From Branchipolynoe longqiensis (Eukaryota; Annelida; Polychaeta; Phyllodocida; Polynoidae), in the NCBI GenBank assembly GCA_030323885.1, contig CM059187.1, positions 134,194,029-134,258,028 of the forward strand: DNA of 64,000 nt. The letters are read 5' to 3'. Position numbers and translations under genes: made by a program. Below, piece after piece: positions 31,616-42,669 of the stretch. The notes beneath the pieces are model-generated. The model ran no database searches, was not told the DNA's origin, and saw only the letters and a list, made by a program, of their open reading frames with translations. Within the stretch, counting starts at the first letter, position 1. Every line of letters begins with the position of its first letter.

Positions 31616-32294
31616 CTCCACATACATGGTAAAAGAATGACATATGATAATATCGGTACGATAATAAATCCTCTGTGTGTGTACGTGTGTGTGTGTGTGT
31701 ATGGTGAAGAGAGCCAGAAGACCTATTACAGCGACATAAACCAGCCTAGAGGGAGAGAGAAGGGAATGGCGTTGAATTGTAGTTTTCCGTGGTGGCTTCA
31801 GCGCACGTCGTTAGTCGGCAATGCCGAGGACACAGTCAGCGACAGTATCCGAACAGCTGTTTGGTCTCAATTATAGATATATCCCGACAGTTGGGCGTCC
31901 ATTATTCATTGCGTTGGCTAAGTGTACTTCCGCGAATACAATGGGGAATTTTCATCATACGCGAAGCACTGCATAATAAACAAACAAACGAGCAAACACT
32001 GGGACCAATGGAGCAGCCAGGCTGTGAGGAGTCGACGGCAGCGGTCACGTGATATTGCAGACAGACATGACATTGCAGACAGACATGGGTGACCCAGATA
32101 AGAGTCGATACCGCGATGCGCCAGGAGTTGCTGACGTCGTGACACAGTGACTCAGTTCCCGCCTCGCTGCCAGTGACGTCACGGCGCACGGGGCACGCCG
32201 GGGGAGCGCCAACCAATAAGCAGACGTGTAATCACCGCCACGCGCCTAGGGACACCCCCCCCCCCCCCCCCCGACTTTCCTGAGGCAGTGCAAT
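31616..32294. other. No gene recognised; poly-C run
   Basis: The stretch contains a GT run at 31675-31702, a lone CRE-like TGACGTCA at about 32174 and a poly-C near 32257-32272. No supported exon. Confidence 0.55.
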
Positions 32295-32485
32295 TACAGT
32301 AAAACCTCTATAACCAACCACCTCCACACATCGACCACTCCCCTATATCGGTCACTTTCTTTGAGTCCCACACGATCGCCCATACAATAATACCATTTTA
32401 GTGAAAGACCGACCACCCCCCCCCCCTTAAATGGACCATTTAAAATCGGTCCTATGGTCGGTCGATTTAGAGACGGTTTACAGTA
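32295..32485. mobile_element. MITE-B copy 3 (reverse orientation)
   Basis: TACAGTAAAACCTCTATAAC at the left, a poly-C-extended middle (32406-32418), and ATTTAGAGACGGTTTACAGTA at the right. Internal motifs match the complement of copy 1. Confidence 0.8.
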
Positions 32486-32636
32486 ATTGTATCTTCCGGC
32501 GTTAAAACAACGCACACAAACACATTACTTGCTGCCCGGATATGTAATAAAAAATAAATTAAAAAAATAAAAACATTCATTAGTGAGGGGACATCGCTAC
32601 AGTTGCCACCCCCAACACAGTGAGACAGCTTAGGTT

Positions 32637-32795
32637 TGTTTGTTGTTGTTTTACGTCCTAGCAACATCTAAGGTCATATCAGGAAGGGGACAGCTTAGGA
32701 CCATGTCACCTGACATGGTCCAGCTTAGGACCATGTCCTAGCAACATCTAAGGTCATATCAGGACGGGGACAGCTTAGGACCATGTCACTGAGTC
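32637..32795 (-). repeat. SINE-A tail fragment, locally duplicated
   Basis: TTTTACGTCCTAGCAACATC with TAAGGTCATATCAGGA appears at 32650-32692 and again from 32728. Both are followed by GGGGACAGCTTAGGACCATG. The pair is a tandem duplication including the flanking non-SINE sequence. Confidence 0.8.
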
Positions 32796-32912
32796 AGCCA
32801 GCCAGCCATCCGACTTGGTGAGCGAGCAGCAGGACTCGCGAGGAATAGAGACTGATAGACTAGGCGTAGATCGCTGATGGCCCACAATCTACTAGATGGG
32901 AAGGGCGGTGTT

Positions 32913-33388
32913 GCGGATTCCAAGGGACACCAGTTTGCGAGGGACACATCGCTTCTGCACATGCGCCAAAATCGAACAGCATCATCACTAACCTTATAAA
33001 TTTAATATAATGTTTTTGGTAAAGATGTTTGCTATATGTGTACCAAATGATTTGTTTCTAGATGGTGTAATTTGAGAGATATTTGACTTCTTGTGTATTT
33101 TCTGTATGAAGATTGCTCACGGCCATTGACAATGCCTTGAGTTTGACGGTACGCGCAGTGCAAAACGTTAGTTTTATTCAAAATTAATAGAATTCAAGAA
33201 CCCTAACCTTATAAATTTAATATAGTCTTTATGGTAAAGATGTTTTCTATATTGTACCAAGCGATTTGTTTCTAGATGGTGTAATTTGGGAGATATTTGA
33301 CTTCTTCTGTATGAAGATTTGCTCACGGCCGTTAACAATGCATTTGAATGGAAGTGTCCCTGGCAAACTGGTGTCCCTCGGAATCCGC
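32913..33388. mobile_element. MITE-D2: different ends, same D-repeat interior
   Basis: The ends are GCGGATTCCAAGGGACACCA followed by GTTTGC, and reversed at the right GCGGATTCCGAGGGACACCA followed by GTTTGC. The interior has two D-repeats (TATAAATTTAATATA and CTAGATGGTGTAATTT). The inner left arm also carries CTTCTGCACATGCGCC, like MITE-D1 and MITE-E. Confidence 0.8.
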
Positions 33389-33680
33389 ATCACCGGACTT
33401 GGTTGGGTTTAGTGTTCGTGCGACTGTGTAGGGGTGGGCGGGTGGGTGTTATGTTGGGCCGGGACACATGTGTGTCTGTGTGTGAGAGGCGAGATCTAGA
33501 GTTGATGAGCTGGGAGGTTGGCAGGTTGGGTGCAAGGGCGTGTAGTGCAAATAGTGGTCTGGGAATATATCTATACCGTGCAGCTACTGACAGCAATCAG
33601 CTAATGCAGACTCGGTGGCAGTGTTCACCCCCCCCCCCCCCCCCCCGCCCACGCTCCATCACTCACTCACCAACTACCCG
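33389..33680. other. No gene recognised; poly-C at about 33629-33645
   Basis: The GC-rich frame at 33319-33873 runs through MITE ends on both sides and is not a credible gene. Confidence 0.6.
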
Positions 33681-34122
33681 GTGTGGTGGTTTCAGCGGGT
33701 TCCCGTGCTCAGAGGTGTCCCTCGCTTCTGCGCATGCGTCAGAATCTAGTAAACATGGCCGTAATCGATTAACACGAACCGGGCGACTCGGGTCATCCGA
33801 ATTTCAAATAGAACATGCGAGTGGAGTCGACAAATACACGTCCCGTGTGCAAAAAAAGAATAACTTAGATTAATGAAATGGAAATTTAGGTAAACTGGGC
33901 CATGATACAATACTTTAAATCCTATTTTGCTGTACTTTTATCGGTTATTAAAAAAAAAAGAACAAACTGTCCACCCGAGCGTATTCGATTATTCAACCCG
34001 AGTTTGTAGGATGTGCGCATGCGCCAATAAGTGGCTGGGGTGACCCGAGTTGATGCGAAATCTGCGCATGTGCAGAAGCGAGGGACACGTCTGAGCACGG
34101 GAACCCGCTGAAACCACCACAC
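33681..34122. mobile_element. MITE-E with ~65-bp inverted ends
   Basis: The left arm is GTGTGGTGGTTTCAGCGGGT, TCCCGTGCTCAGAGGTGTCC and CTCGCTTCTGCGCATGCGTC. The right arm is its inverted copy with few changes (to 34122). NRF1-like TGCGCATGCGCC lies at 34014-34025. The interior includes related CGGGTGACCC/ACCCGAGTT inverted words. No gene. Confidence 0.8.
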
Positions 34123-34454
34123 CAGCACGTATTTACTAGACACTGGTTGGCCTTGCTACATAGACATCGGAACCCAATTAAAATAGTCACGTATCATCGC
34201 CCCTAATGTACTTTAAAGATTTGGTCACGTGAATAAAGGCACCGGGCCAAATATCAGACAAGCTTGGCACTGGAAGTGGCCCGCAGTTCTGATTTTCTGA
34301 CGAGTCCAAATATATACTTAACATTTTTAATAAACAATGACATGTGAAGACCTAATTTGTATTTCACAGATAGAAATTAAATTTGATCTTGATTGATTCA
34401 CATAAAATTATTTAAATATATAATACTGTACAATGTATACAGTATAGACCTATT
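34123..34454. other. No feature recognised
   Basis: AT-rich, unique-looking. Confidence 0.55.
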
Positions 34455-35370
34455 TCAATGTTTACAAACATCGTGTATGTGCACACAGCTCGGCTGCAGA
34501 ACGAAGGCACACTGACAGAGTTTGCCGGTACGCACAGTGCAAAACGTCAGTTTTAGTCAAAATTAATAGAAATCCAGAACCATAACCTTATAAATTTAAT
34601 ATAATCTTTTTCTTAAGCATGTTTTCTATGTATGTTCCAAGCGGTTTGTTTAGGTCGTGTGGTTTTAGAGATATTAAATCTTTTCTGTAAGAAGATTGCT
34701 CACGGCCATTGACAATCATTGAGTTTGCCAGTACGCGCAGCGCAAAACATCAATTTTAGTCAAAATTAATAGAAATCCAGAACCCTAACTGTATAAATTT
34801 AATATAATCTTTTTGTGTATATTTATTATAATCTTTTTGTTAAACATGTTTTCTATATGTGTACCATACGATTTGTCTCTAGCTGGTGTGGTTTTAGAGA
34901 TATTTCACTTTTTCTGTATTTTCTCTATGAAGATTGCTCACGACCATTGACAATACCTTGAGTTTGACGGTACACGCAGTGCAAAACATTAGTTTTATTC
35001 AAAATTAATAGAAATCCAGAACCCTAACCGTATCAATTTAATATAATCTTTTTGGTAAACATGTTTTCTATGTGTATTCCAATGAGCTTGTTTCTAGGTG
35101 GTGTGGTTTTAGAGATATTTAACTTTTACTATATGAAGATTGCTCACGGCCATTGACAATGCATTGAGTTTGCCGAAACATGTGGTGCAACACGTCAATT
35201 TTATTCAAAATTAATAGAAATGCAGAACACTAACCTTATAAATTTAATATAATCTTTTTTTAATGTGTTTTCTATATGTAATCCAATTGGTTTGTGGCCA
35301 GGTGGTGTGGTTTTAGAGATATTTCACCTTTTCTCTATGAAGATTGCTCAAAGCCATAGAGTTGCAATGT
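34455..35370. repeat. D-repeat array, about four units of ~205 bp
   Basis: GCTCACGGCCATTGACAAT (or variant) recurs at 34698, 34936, 35142 and 35347. Constant parts are CAAAATTAATAGAAATCCAG, TATAAATTTAATATAATC and GTGTGGTTTTAGAGATATTT. The 238-bp first interval is explained by an extra internal copy of TTATTATAATCTTTTTG-type sequence. Orientation is opposite to 2805-3240. Confidence 0.9.
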
Positions 35371-35608
35371 GACCGGATGTTGTCCTGCAGTCAAGCAGCA
35401 CGTGCACTAACCTAAATACATGTGCTGACGTCTTTTTTTAATGACGGTTTTCTGGTAATTCCAGATTTCTGGTACCTGTAAATGTATTTTAATAAAAGAT
35501 CGCTCAGAGATAACCCGTGTACTGCAAGTACGGGGTGAATCATTTATCTAGGACTATTCTAGCCTAAAACTTAGGTCTGGACGTATCTGCACATCACCGT
35601 TGGATCCC

Positions 35609-35905
35609 ATGGCTATCAGTAGTTATGTGACGTCATACGGTAAGGGGATGATGGACTTAGAAGCTGTCACGTTACAGCCCCTTCAAGACGCAGTGTGGCA
35701 GTCACGGCACTGCGCTGGCCAACAACAAAAACGTAGACAGCGCGACGTATTAGATAGAAGCAACGGGGACGCGATCTGCGCGGTCCGTCTAGAATGTAAA
35801 CATGTCAGGCTGGAACAGGTCAACCACCGTAAACGTGTTGAAGATGTGTCGAAGACTTCCAGCCACTCCTTTCCCCCGCATTTAAACAAAATAATTACAA
35901 AATAA
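35609..35905 (+). CDS. 98-codon frame, unknown (low confidence)
   Basis: The ATG is at 35609. The product begins MAISSYVTSYGKGMMDLEAV and includes a basic stretch (QQQKRRQRDVLDRSNGDAIC) and KHVRLEQVNHRKRVEDVSK. It lies in sequence not repeated elsewhere in the window and is somewhat richer in CpG than its flanks. No family or splice signal was recognised, so it may be chance. Confidence 0.2.
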   Translation: MAISSYVTSYGKGMMDLEAVTLQPLQDAVWQSRHCAGQQQKRRQRDVLDRSNGDAICAVRLECKHVRLEQVNHRKRVEDVSKTSSHSFPPHLNKIITK

Positions 35906-36216
35906 TTAATAAGTTACCATTAATAATGTATGATAATGTACGCATATCAGCTGTATTCGGATTATTGTTATAAATTATATCAGTAGTACACTCTTTAAGG
36001 TGTGCAGGTTTATATATGCTTTAGTTACTGCCCGGCGGTGAAAGTAGTGCATACAATAAGGGGATGTCCTTTAACAGCAAGGGGTATATGATACTAAAAG
36101 CAAACTTCAATACACACTAATGGAAAAAAAAGATGGGAGGGGCGAATTTAAAAAAAAAATATTTCAGCAAACCTTTTGGAACTGGCTCCACTCATCACAC
36201 CCCTAAAATCTTTCAA

Positions 36217-36520
36217 TGCTGCAGTCCAATGAAGCTAGCTTCTAGAATTGAATCTATATATCTAACCTAGATACTGATGCACTTACTAAGCATTTCTTGT
36301 CATGTAGAAGGGAATACTGAGGCAATTTAATAGAACTTGTTACTGCTGAATCCTATGGTGTGCTTGCGAAAACGAATTTGATACGTTTGCAATTAATACA
36401 TCAAAACTTAGCTGCTTAAAATCAAACATACTTCACCCTAAAGTAAGGTATGCTCTTGCAATCAATTTAATAGTTATCTCAGAAAAAATAACATACCTAA
36501 AACCATGGGATTATGCAACC
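36217..36520. mobile_element. MITE-K copy 3 (decayed)
   Basis: The left end TGCTGCAGTCCAATGAAGC and right end CCATGGGATTATGCAACC, with TTAA at 36521-36524, correspond to the MITE-K termini. The left TTAA is not preserved. Confidence 0.55.
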
Positions 36521-36837
36521 TTAAATAAATACATAAATTTGTAATTTAAAAAAAACTTGCGCCGTAGCTATTTCTTCGTGTGACCTTGGTACAGCAAGTG
36601 AGTGCATACAAAGATGACCGCCTGGTAACGTTGTTAGTGTGGTCACCCCTTCCCACCCTCCATTCCCTGCCTCGGTTTCATCTTGGTTAGCCGGAGAGCC
36701 TGATTAGACGAGGCGTGCCGGATTTATCCACACGGCGCAGCACCTCAAGTAGGCGCACTCAAATTTGCATATTGGCCAAGTTTCTTTGAGCTCTGAATTG
36801 CAGTAGGAGTCGTGTGCTGCCAATACCGCTACCGGGA

Positions 36838-37138
36838 ACGGTGGCTGAATCGGTGGAGCGCGGTCCTCGCTTGTGGGAGATCGGCTCCCAGGCGAGTCAA
36901 ACCAAAGAATTGTCAAATCTACACTGGTCACTTCCTAGCCTGGCGCTCGGCATTAATAGGATAGGGCAAGGACTGGTTTAGCTCAGTGTCAGGATAATGT
37001 GACAGTGGGATATCGGGTCATGGTGCAGGTGGCCTGATTTCCCAGTGGGGCAGTACTATAAAGCCACCATGAGTGTGCAGTCACAACTCAGTACCCATCC
37101 TAATATGACCGTAAATGTTGCCAGGACAACCAACCAAT
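36838..37138 (+). repeat. SINE-A, near full length
   Basis: The tRNA-like head is at the left (GGTGGCTGAATCGGTGGAGC, GGCGAGTCAAACC). The body has CCTAGCCTGGCGCTCGGCAT, TCAGTGTCAGGATAATGTGA and TTTCCCAGTGGGGCAGTACT. It ends ATGTTGCCAGGACAACCAAC. The head has lost the canonical GGTTCGA box. Confidence 0.85.
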
Positions 37139-37146
37139 ACCATTAG

Positions 37147-37310
37147 TTTAATGGAGTTTACATCCTAGCAATACTCAAGGTCATATCAGGACATGTACCA
37201 ATTTGTGGCAGCGCACTCTGATGGTCTTTAGTGTTGTCCCACGCTGAGACCAGGCTGCTGGCACCATGACCCAATTTCACTTCCGCAGCGCTTAGCAATT
37301 CGGCCATCAC
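37147..37310 (-). repeat. SINE-A, partial, tail-to-tail with the preceding copy
   Basis: GGAGTTTACATCCTAGCAAT, GGTCATATCAGGACATGTAC and GAGACCAGGCTGCTGGCACC. The tRNA head is missing. Confidence 0.8.
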
Positions 37311-38811
37311 GTGGGGTGCCGCATCTATAGAACGCGTCAATTGGATTCTCAGAAACTGTACCACATTTGGTGTCCATGTTACATTGTTAGTGATTTTTGC
37401 CTTCTTTTTGCGGTAGTAAGTCAGTTAGTGTTGACTGTATTAGTTCTTAGCAATACTACATGTATTTAATCTATCTCACAAAATGTATCCAAAATATGCG
37501 AATATGACTGTGCTAAAGTGAAAATAGGAAAATTTGCATATCAATACCATGCATCAACCCAAACGATCTTTTTCCTTTCTTTTGTAAGAGAATCTTTTTT
37601 GTTTAACTGCAATAAAAACAAATCTTGATTGAATTTGTTGTTAATGATGGTATGGGTGGATGTGATTCGCTTTAACAGCTTTCTTAATTTATATAAGATA
37701 AAATCAAAAAGTAGAAAAACTAAATTTCAGCTCTTGACACATGCACAACATATAAACTTCATATGAATATTGATTCTATTATTTAGAATGTTTCCCATGT
37801 CGCAAAGATGGGACTCCACCCATATGCGATAAGAGTATCGTCCATATCCTCCCCGATCTCCGTGGCTCGGTTAGATTTACCATTGATGGATTGATGGCGA
37901 CTTCATGCTAGTAGTCTCGTCTCAGTAGCAACGGTTATATTCGTGGTAAGTAAACAGGATTTATGTAGTCATGTTATGTTCATCCGCTAGTTAAATACTA
38001 ACATAGAAATTCACGCGTCACAAGATGGTAAAATATGTCAAAAGACATGTAATTTTGTCTAAGTTGTAAGGTGATACAATCCAGCTGCCTTCAGGAACTC
38101 AATTTTGTTCATTTGTAAAGACGTCTCACATGAAATTTATATTAAAAAGGCAAGGTCAAAAAATCTAGTCAAGTAAAATGTGTACACATGACACCCTGAC
38201 AGTTTCAACAGATTTAGATGTATGCAGGTGCAACATGGTAAGCAGCAGCAGCTTTTCCTCTTGTTTTTAATTAAAATTAATTTTTTGAAGTCGCTGCGTA
38301 GCAAAAGAATTGAAATAAACTTCTCTGAATTGGTTATTTTGTTCATACTGCAAGTACTTTCATCTACATTGACTACAAAACTAAAACACACATACATTCC
38401 ATGTAATTATGTCGCATTTCCTTAACTAACATGCAAAGACAAGAAAACATTCCGAAATAATCTTTTTTTTTTTATACAAAGACCATTTCCATTCATAGCC
38501 ATCGTTGCATGTATACTAATGAATACAATGCGTTCCAGATGGGCCTCACTTTGAGTATGCTACTTACTAGAAGAGCTATAAAAGTCACAGTTAACGCATC
38601 TCTCAAAGTAACAGTAAGCCTTATTCACCCCGCTCGTGTTTCCAAACAATGTCAGAAAATGGTGCAATGATCCCCCATGTTCCAGACAATGTAACAATAG
38701 TGGGGGGGGGGTCATGGTCCTATTGGCCGGTAGGTTACGGGTGTACCAACTGGTGGGGTCAATGCCTTGTGGAATTCGCGTCCGAATCTTTTATATCTAT
38801 ATTTAAAACAA
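37311..38811. other. No gene recognised
   Basis: A long AT-rich unique-looking stretch without repeats matched elsewhere in the window. Frames are short. Confidence 0.5.
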
Positions 38812-39861
38812 TTTATTGATAATTGTTGAAAAAATAAACAATATTTAAAAATGGGGCTGTGTGTTGCTGCGTCTGTGCGAACTTGGGAGCTGCACTGATG
38901 GTCACTGTTCGGTTAGGTTGTTCTGAGCCAGCAGAGGAGCCGGCCACCCGCCCAACAAACACCTGAATGAACGAGTCGTGTGCAAAGGGGGTTTCCCCTC
39001 TTCAACAGTAGTAATGATGTACAGATATGCTGCTGTCACTGCTGCTGCCTGCAGTAGTGGAGACACAGGGGCTCCGCCCGGCCCGGCCCGGCCCACAACA
39101 CACATACGTACACACATACACTCCACCGAGTAATAGCAACAACAACAAAACCACCATCTGCCACGCATCCAGTCATTCTCACCTGTCGGGCTCGACTATT
39201 ATATTTGGCATCGCACTGGCGCGTTGTGCGCACCTGTGCGCAGGTGCGTGATGGGTGAGGAGAGGGGTGAGGAGAGGGGGGGATGGGGAGAGATTGGGAG
39301 AGGCGTGGCGGCAGGATGCATATGTCCAACACGGTTCACCCGCCAGTGCCTGCGCTCACACCACAGCTTCTGTCGTCCTAATACAAAAAGTGATTGAGGG
39401 GATATGGATGGCGGGGGAGGGGGGAGCGGAGGGGAAGGGGGGAGGAGGATTGCGGAGGTATCTTTCCTTTCTTCTTGTCGTCTTTCTGTCTGTCCAATAT
39501 AGCAGCGGAAATGAGCCACCACGTCGTGGAGTAGTAGTAGTAATAATAATAATAGTGGTGGTTGTAGTAATAGTAGTAGTTCGGGGGGGAAGGTGCATGA
39601 CTGATGGGTGATGAGTGTGGACGCCCGACTTAAGTCGCAGACGGACAGACAGACTTGACACCGGTCCTGGCTTCTCGCTTTCTTCTTTTCCCTTTCTTTA
39701 TATAATAAAAACAAAGTCCTCTGTTGAATGCTGCTGTCGTCCAGAGATGGGAGTGACGCTCCCCGATAGCCGTCCAGTCTGTGTCCACATGGCCGGCCAC
39801 ACAGCGCAGTACAGCTAGAATGGCGTGAGCACCGGGGTAAGAGTGCCTGAGGGTTGGCGCC
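38812..39861 (-). other. Possible 3' UTR of the minus-strand gene, GC-rich and repetitive
   Basis: On the - strand an AATAAA polyadenylation signal lies at 38817-38812, about 1 kb after the stop at 39862. The interval is GC-richer than its surroundings and contains GGGGAGAGG and (TAG/TAA)n tracts. Treating it as UTR is inference. Confidence 0.3.
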
Positions 39862-42600
39862 TCAGTAGCGCCCGCCCCGCGGCGCCCCGGTGCTGTAGGG
39901 GTGAGATCTGTAGTCGGGCTTGGCCCGCGCTAGCGGTGTCTTGTACCCAGTGCCCGGCGGCTTGTTGAATCCTGTCGAGTTCTGTCCCCACGTTTCACCT
40001 GCAAAGCAACAGCAACATATCAGCATTGCGTTATATCCAGGGATGACCAGGGCTTCTGGTAACAACAAAAGGCGGAAATCGATACTTGCAGACCTGCCTA
40101 CCCGTATCATTTTTTTGGCGTATTTTGTACAAAAGTTGTATGCCCGAGTACGCCGATATGGCAAATTAAAATTTAATACGCCACCACCATTTTTTTTTAA
40201 AGTGTTAAAAAGGAAAGAACATTTTTTGTGTGAAAAGTACACAATCTTTTAACTGGAGTATACAAATAGGAAACTTCGGGTAGACAGGTCTACAATATGG
40301 TATACAATTTAATATGCCACCACAATAAAAAAAAATGTGTTAAGGAAAGAACACCATTTTTGTGGGGAAAGTACACAATCTTTTAAGTGGAGTATACAAA
40401 TAGGAAACTTCGGGTAGACAGGTCTACAATAGGGTCACAATAACAGAGATGAAAGTGGTCCCCGACAAACAACGCGGAAACGCCACTGGCAAATTTCCGC
40501 AAAAAGGCGGATCTTCCCCAATAGGAAGAGCACTGTCAGTGAATCGCGGGGGGGAAATGCCGGAAGTTTCAACTGTCCTTGTTTTGACTGTATTATTGTT
40601 CATGTTTGTTTGTTTGTTTGTTTGTTTGTTGTTGTACGTCCTAGCAACATCTAAGGTCATATCAGGATGGGTACCGACTTGTGACAGTGCGCACTCATGG
40701 CGACTTTATAGTGCTGTCCCACTGGGAAACCAGGCCGCCGGCACCATGACCTGGTATCCCACTCAGTCACATTATCCTGACACTGAGCACACCAGTCCTT
40801 GCCCTATCCTAATAATGCCGAGCGCCTGTCTAGGAAGCGACAAGTATCAATTTTAAAGTCATTGGTTTGACTGGACCGGGACTCGAACCCACGACCTACC
40901 AGCACGGGAGACGGATGCTCTAACTCATTCGGCCATCCCGTCTTTGGTTTTAAGTTCTAGCAGGATTCAAACTAAACAATTGTGGTCATATACATCCTGG
41001 TTCCATAGCATTTTGCTTAACGTTAATAAGGAAAGAAAGAAAAAGTTTTAATCACGGGGATCTTTCATCCCTCTACATTGTTTTTGTAAAGAGATTCAGG
41101 TAATAGATGGAGATAATTTGTGAAGATGTTCAAAAGTACTATAGTTGGTTGGTTGTTTTACGTCCTATCAACATCAAAGGTCATATCAGGACGGGTACCG
41201 ACTTGTGACAGTGTGCACTCATGGTGACTTTATAGTTCTGCCCCACTAGGAAATCAGGCCTCCGGCACCATGACCCACTCGGTCACATTATCCTGACACT
41301 GAGCTAATCAGTCCTTGCCTTATTCTATTAATGCTGAGCACAAGGCTAGTGACAAGAATCAATTTTAAAGTCAGCAGTTTTACTCGACCGGCAACCAAAC
41401 TCCCGACGTTCCACATGCGAGGCCGGTGCTCTGCATAGAATGTATCAAACTGTGCAAATATAGAAATATCAGAAACCACAGATTATCAATAACGGTAGAA
41501 ATTCGTGAAATGCCAGAGGTGGTTCATCCACATGTATATCATCCTAATAGAGTTTTCGGAATACATTAATATGCTAGTTTTTCTCAAAAAGAAAAATGTG
41601 GGTGCGGAATTAGTTTCACCCCATAAGTGGGTAACTGATTGATGTAGATTAAGATTCCACACATCCCTTGCACAATGGCGTCATTCCAAATGCTAAACAC
41701 AGTGCTTACAATCAAACATATCTACGTAGAAACGAACGCACCTAAATGTTGACTGTTCCCCAGAGTGCAACGGGGCTAATCACAGTCCCGCTTCCTCACC
41801 ACCAGCCCACACCCCCCGCCTCGTGCATTCATGGAGAAAATAGCGAATATCAGCCTCAACCATCGGCCGACAGATACGATCAATACAGGCAGCCATCAAA
41901 ACATCGCCACAAGGGCTCCAACATGGCTGCCTACAGCGTGGTCACAGTGTGACCGTTCAATGCACCCACCTCCTGCCCTGCTGCCCCGCGACGGTGCCAC
42001 CCCACCCCCCCACCACACACACACACCATCACCACATCTCCCACCCCCACGTACACACAGGAACAAGCAGTCAACCCCGGTCACATCAGCCCAAACACTG
42101 TTATGAAGCAAACACCGGCACATTAACGAGTCTGACTGGACAGCACCCCACCCACCCAACCCCTACGGCTACGGCAATCAGATCCCTCCCCTCCGATCAC
42201 TCATAGGCTAATCCAACTCACTCACAGATAGGCTAATTCAACTCACTCACACCAACCTGGCTTAAACGTGCCGCTTGACCCGACTAGGGCGCACCTCGGG
42301 GTTGGGGGGGTTGGTGGAGGCAGCTAGACCTGTAATCCGTGCGCCCTCCCCCACCCTCCACTCACACACAGGCTCATGGCCCGGCTGCTTACATAATTCA
42401 GCACTAACCGAAATACGCACGGGGGGGGGGGGGGGGGAAATGCCCCGCGTGAAGGTTGGCGATCTTTAATTCAGCACCCCCGGCGCTTTTCCGCGCCCCG
42501 GCAAAACCTGCCACTTACGACAGGAAGGGCTCTGTGCCAGCGGGAGGACAGCGCTGGCTCCCCCATGGGACGGCGGCAGTACTAGTACAAGTAGCAGCAT
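39862..42600 (-). CDS. Candidate two-exon gene for a ~72-residue secreted protein
   Basis: Exon 1 is 42600-42519. Its ATG starts MLLLVLVLPPSHGGASAVLP, a hydrophobic N-terminus that would serve as a signal peptide, and it ends with donor GTAAGT (from 42518) after one base of a codon. Exon 2 is 39998-39862, preceded by acceptor TTGCTTTGCAG. It starts with two bases of a codon, so the phases fit, and encodes WGQNSTGFNKPPGTGYK, then ARAKPDYRSHPY, ending APRGGRY and TGA. An N-glycosylation site (NST) is present. A TATATATA-type motif lies about 30 bp upstream of the ATG. No protein family was recognised. The phase match has a one-in-three chance of being accidental, and extra exons inside the 2.5-kb intron are possible. 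The second exon alone is the stronger call. Confidence 0.38.
40175..40437. repeat. ~130-bp tandem duplication
   Basis: GTACACAATCTTTTAA, TGGAGTATACAAATAGGAAA and CTTCGGGTAGACAGGTCTAC occur at 40218-40295 and again at 40371-40434. Each is preceded by CCACCA...AAAAA and GGAAAGAACA. Confidence 0.85.
40444..41073. mobile_element. MITE-H copy 2, split by SINE-A
   Basis: The left part 40444-40600 (CAGAGATGAAAGTGGTCCC, CACTGTCAGTGAATCGCGGG) and right part 40945-41073 (ACGGGGATCTTTCATCCCT) match the halves of copy 1. The SINE-A at 40604-40942 lies between. No clear target duplication is left. Confidence 0.8.
40604..40942 (-). repeat. SINE-A reference copy, full length
   Basis: Read on the - strand: a tRNA-like head (GGGATGGCCGAATGAGTTAG with box A; GGTCGTGGGTTCGAGTCCCG with box B), a linker CAGTCAAACCAATGACTT, and a body of about 230 bp. 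The body includes GCTTCCTAGACAGGCGCTCG, GTGTCAGGATAATGTGACTG, CCAGTGGGACAGCACTATAA and GTCACAAGTCGGTACCCATC. The 3' part is ATATGACCTTAGATGTTGCT followed by AGGACGTAC and an (AAAC)n tail. Pol III boxes, a conserved body and a repeated-tetramer tail define a tRNA-derived SINE needing a partner LINE. More than 20 copies or pieces lie in this window. Confidence 0.92.
41144..41437 (-). repeat. SINE-A, near full length
   Basis: TTGGTTGGTTGTTTTACGTC at the tail side, the usual body, and a degraded head ACTCGACCGGCAACCAAACT, then GAGGCCGGTGCTCTGC. Confidence 0.85.
41438..42430. other. No gene recognised; C-rich repeats and a 17-base poly-G
   Basis: C/A-rich DNA around 41930-42060 and a poly-G at 42421-42437. 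Frames across it are proline/threonine low-complexity. It would be intronic if the 39862-42600 gene is real. Confidence 0.5.
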
Positions 42601-42624
42601 AGCGGCTGGACACCCCAGCGATAC

Positions 42625-42636
42625 CAGTAGTATATA
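42625..42636 (-). promoter_or_regulatory. TATA-like motif near candidate exon 1
   Basis: The sequence TAGTATATATAAAGG on the + strand also reads TTTATATATACTA on the - strand. It lies about 30 bp upstream of the candidate minus-strand ATG, but reads at least as well as a + strand TATA box, so direction is not decided. Confidence 0.3.
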
Positions 42637-42669
42637 TAAAGGGGCCCAAGGCGCACGCCACGCCATTGA

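Noticed and set aside
33319..33873. 184-codon + strand frame
   Set aside because: It starts in the right end of MITE-D2 and ends in the left arm of MITE-E, crossing a poly-C run.
39199..39714. 171-codon minus frame with leucine/proline runs
   Set aside because: It covers (TAG/TAA)n and GGGGA repeats. The region is better read as possible 3' UTR of the 39862 gene.
42519..42566. Alternative start of the candidate exon (MGEPALSSRWHRALPV)
   Set aside because: That frame ends at the donor in phase 0 and does not join in phase with the exon at 39998, unlike the frame starting at 42600.
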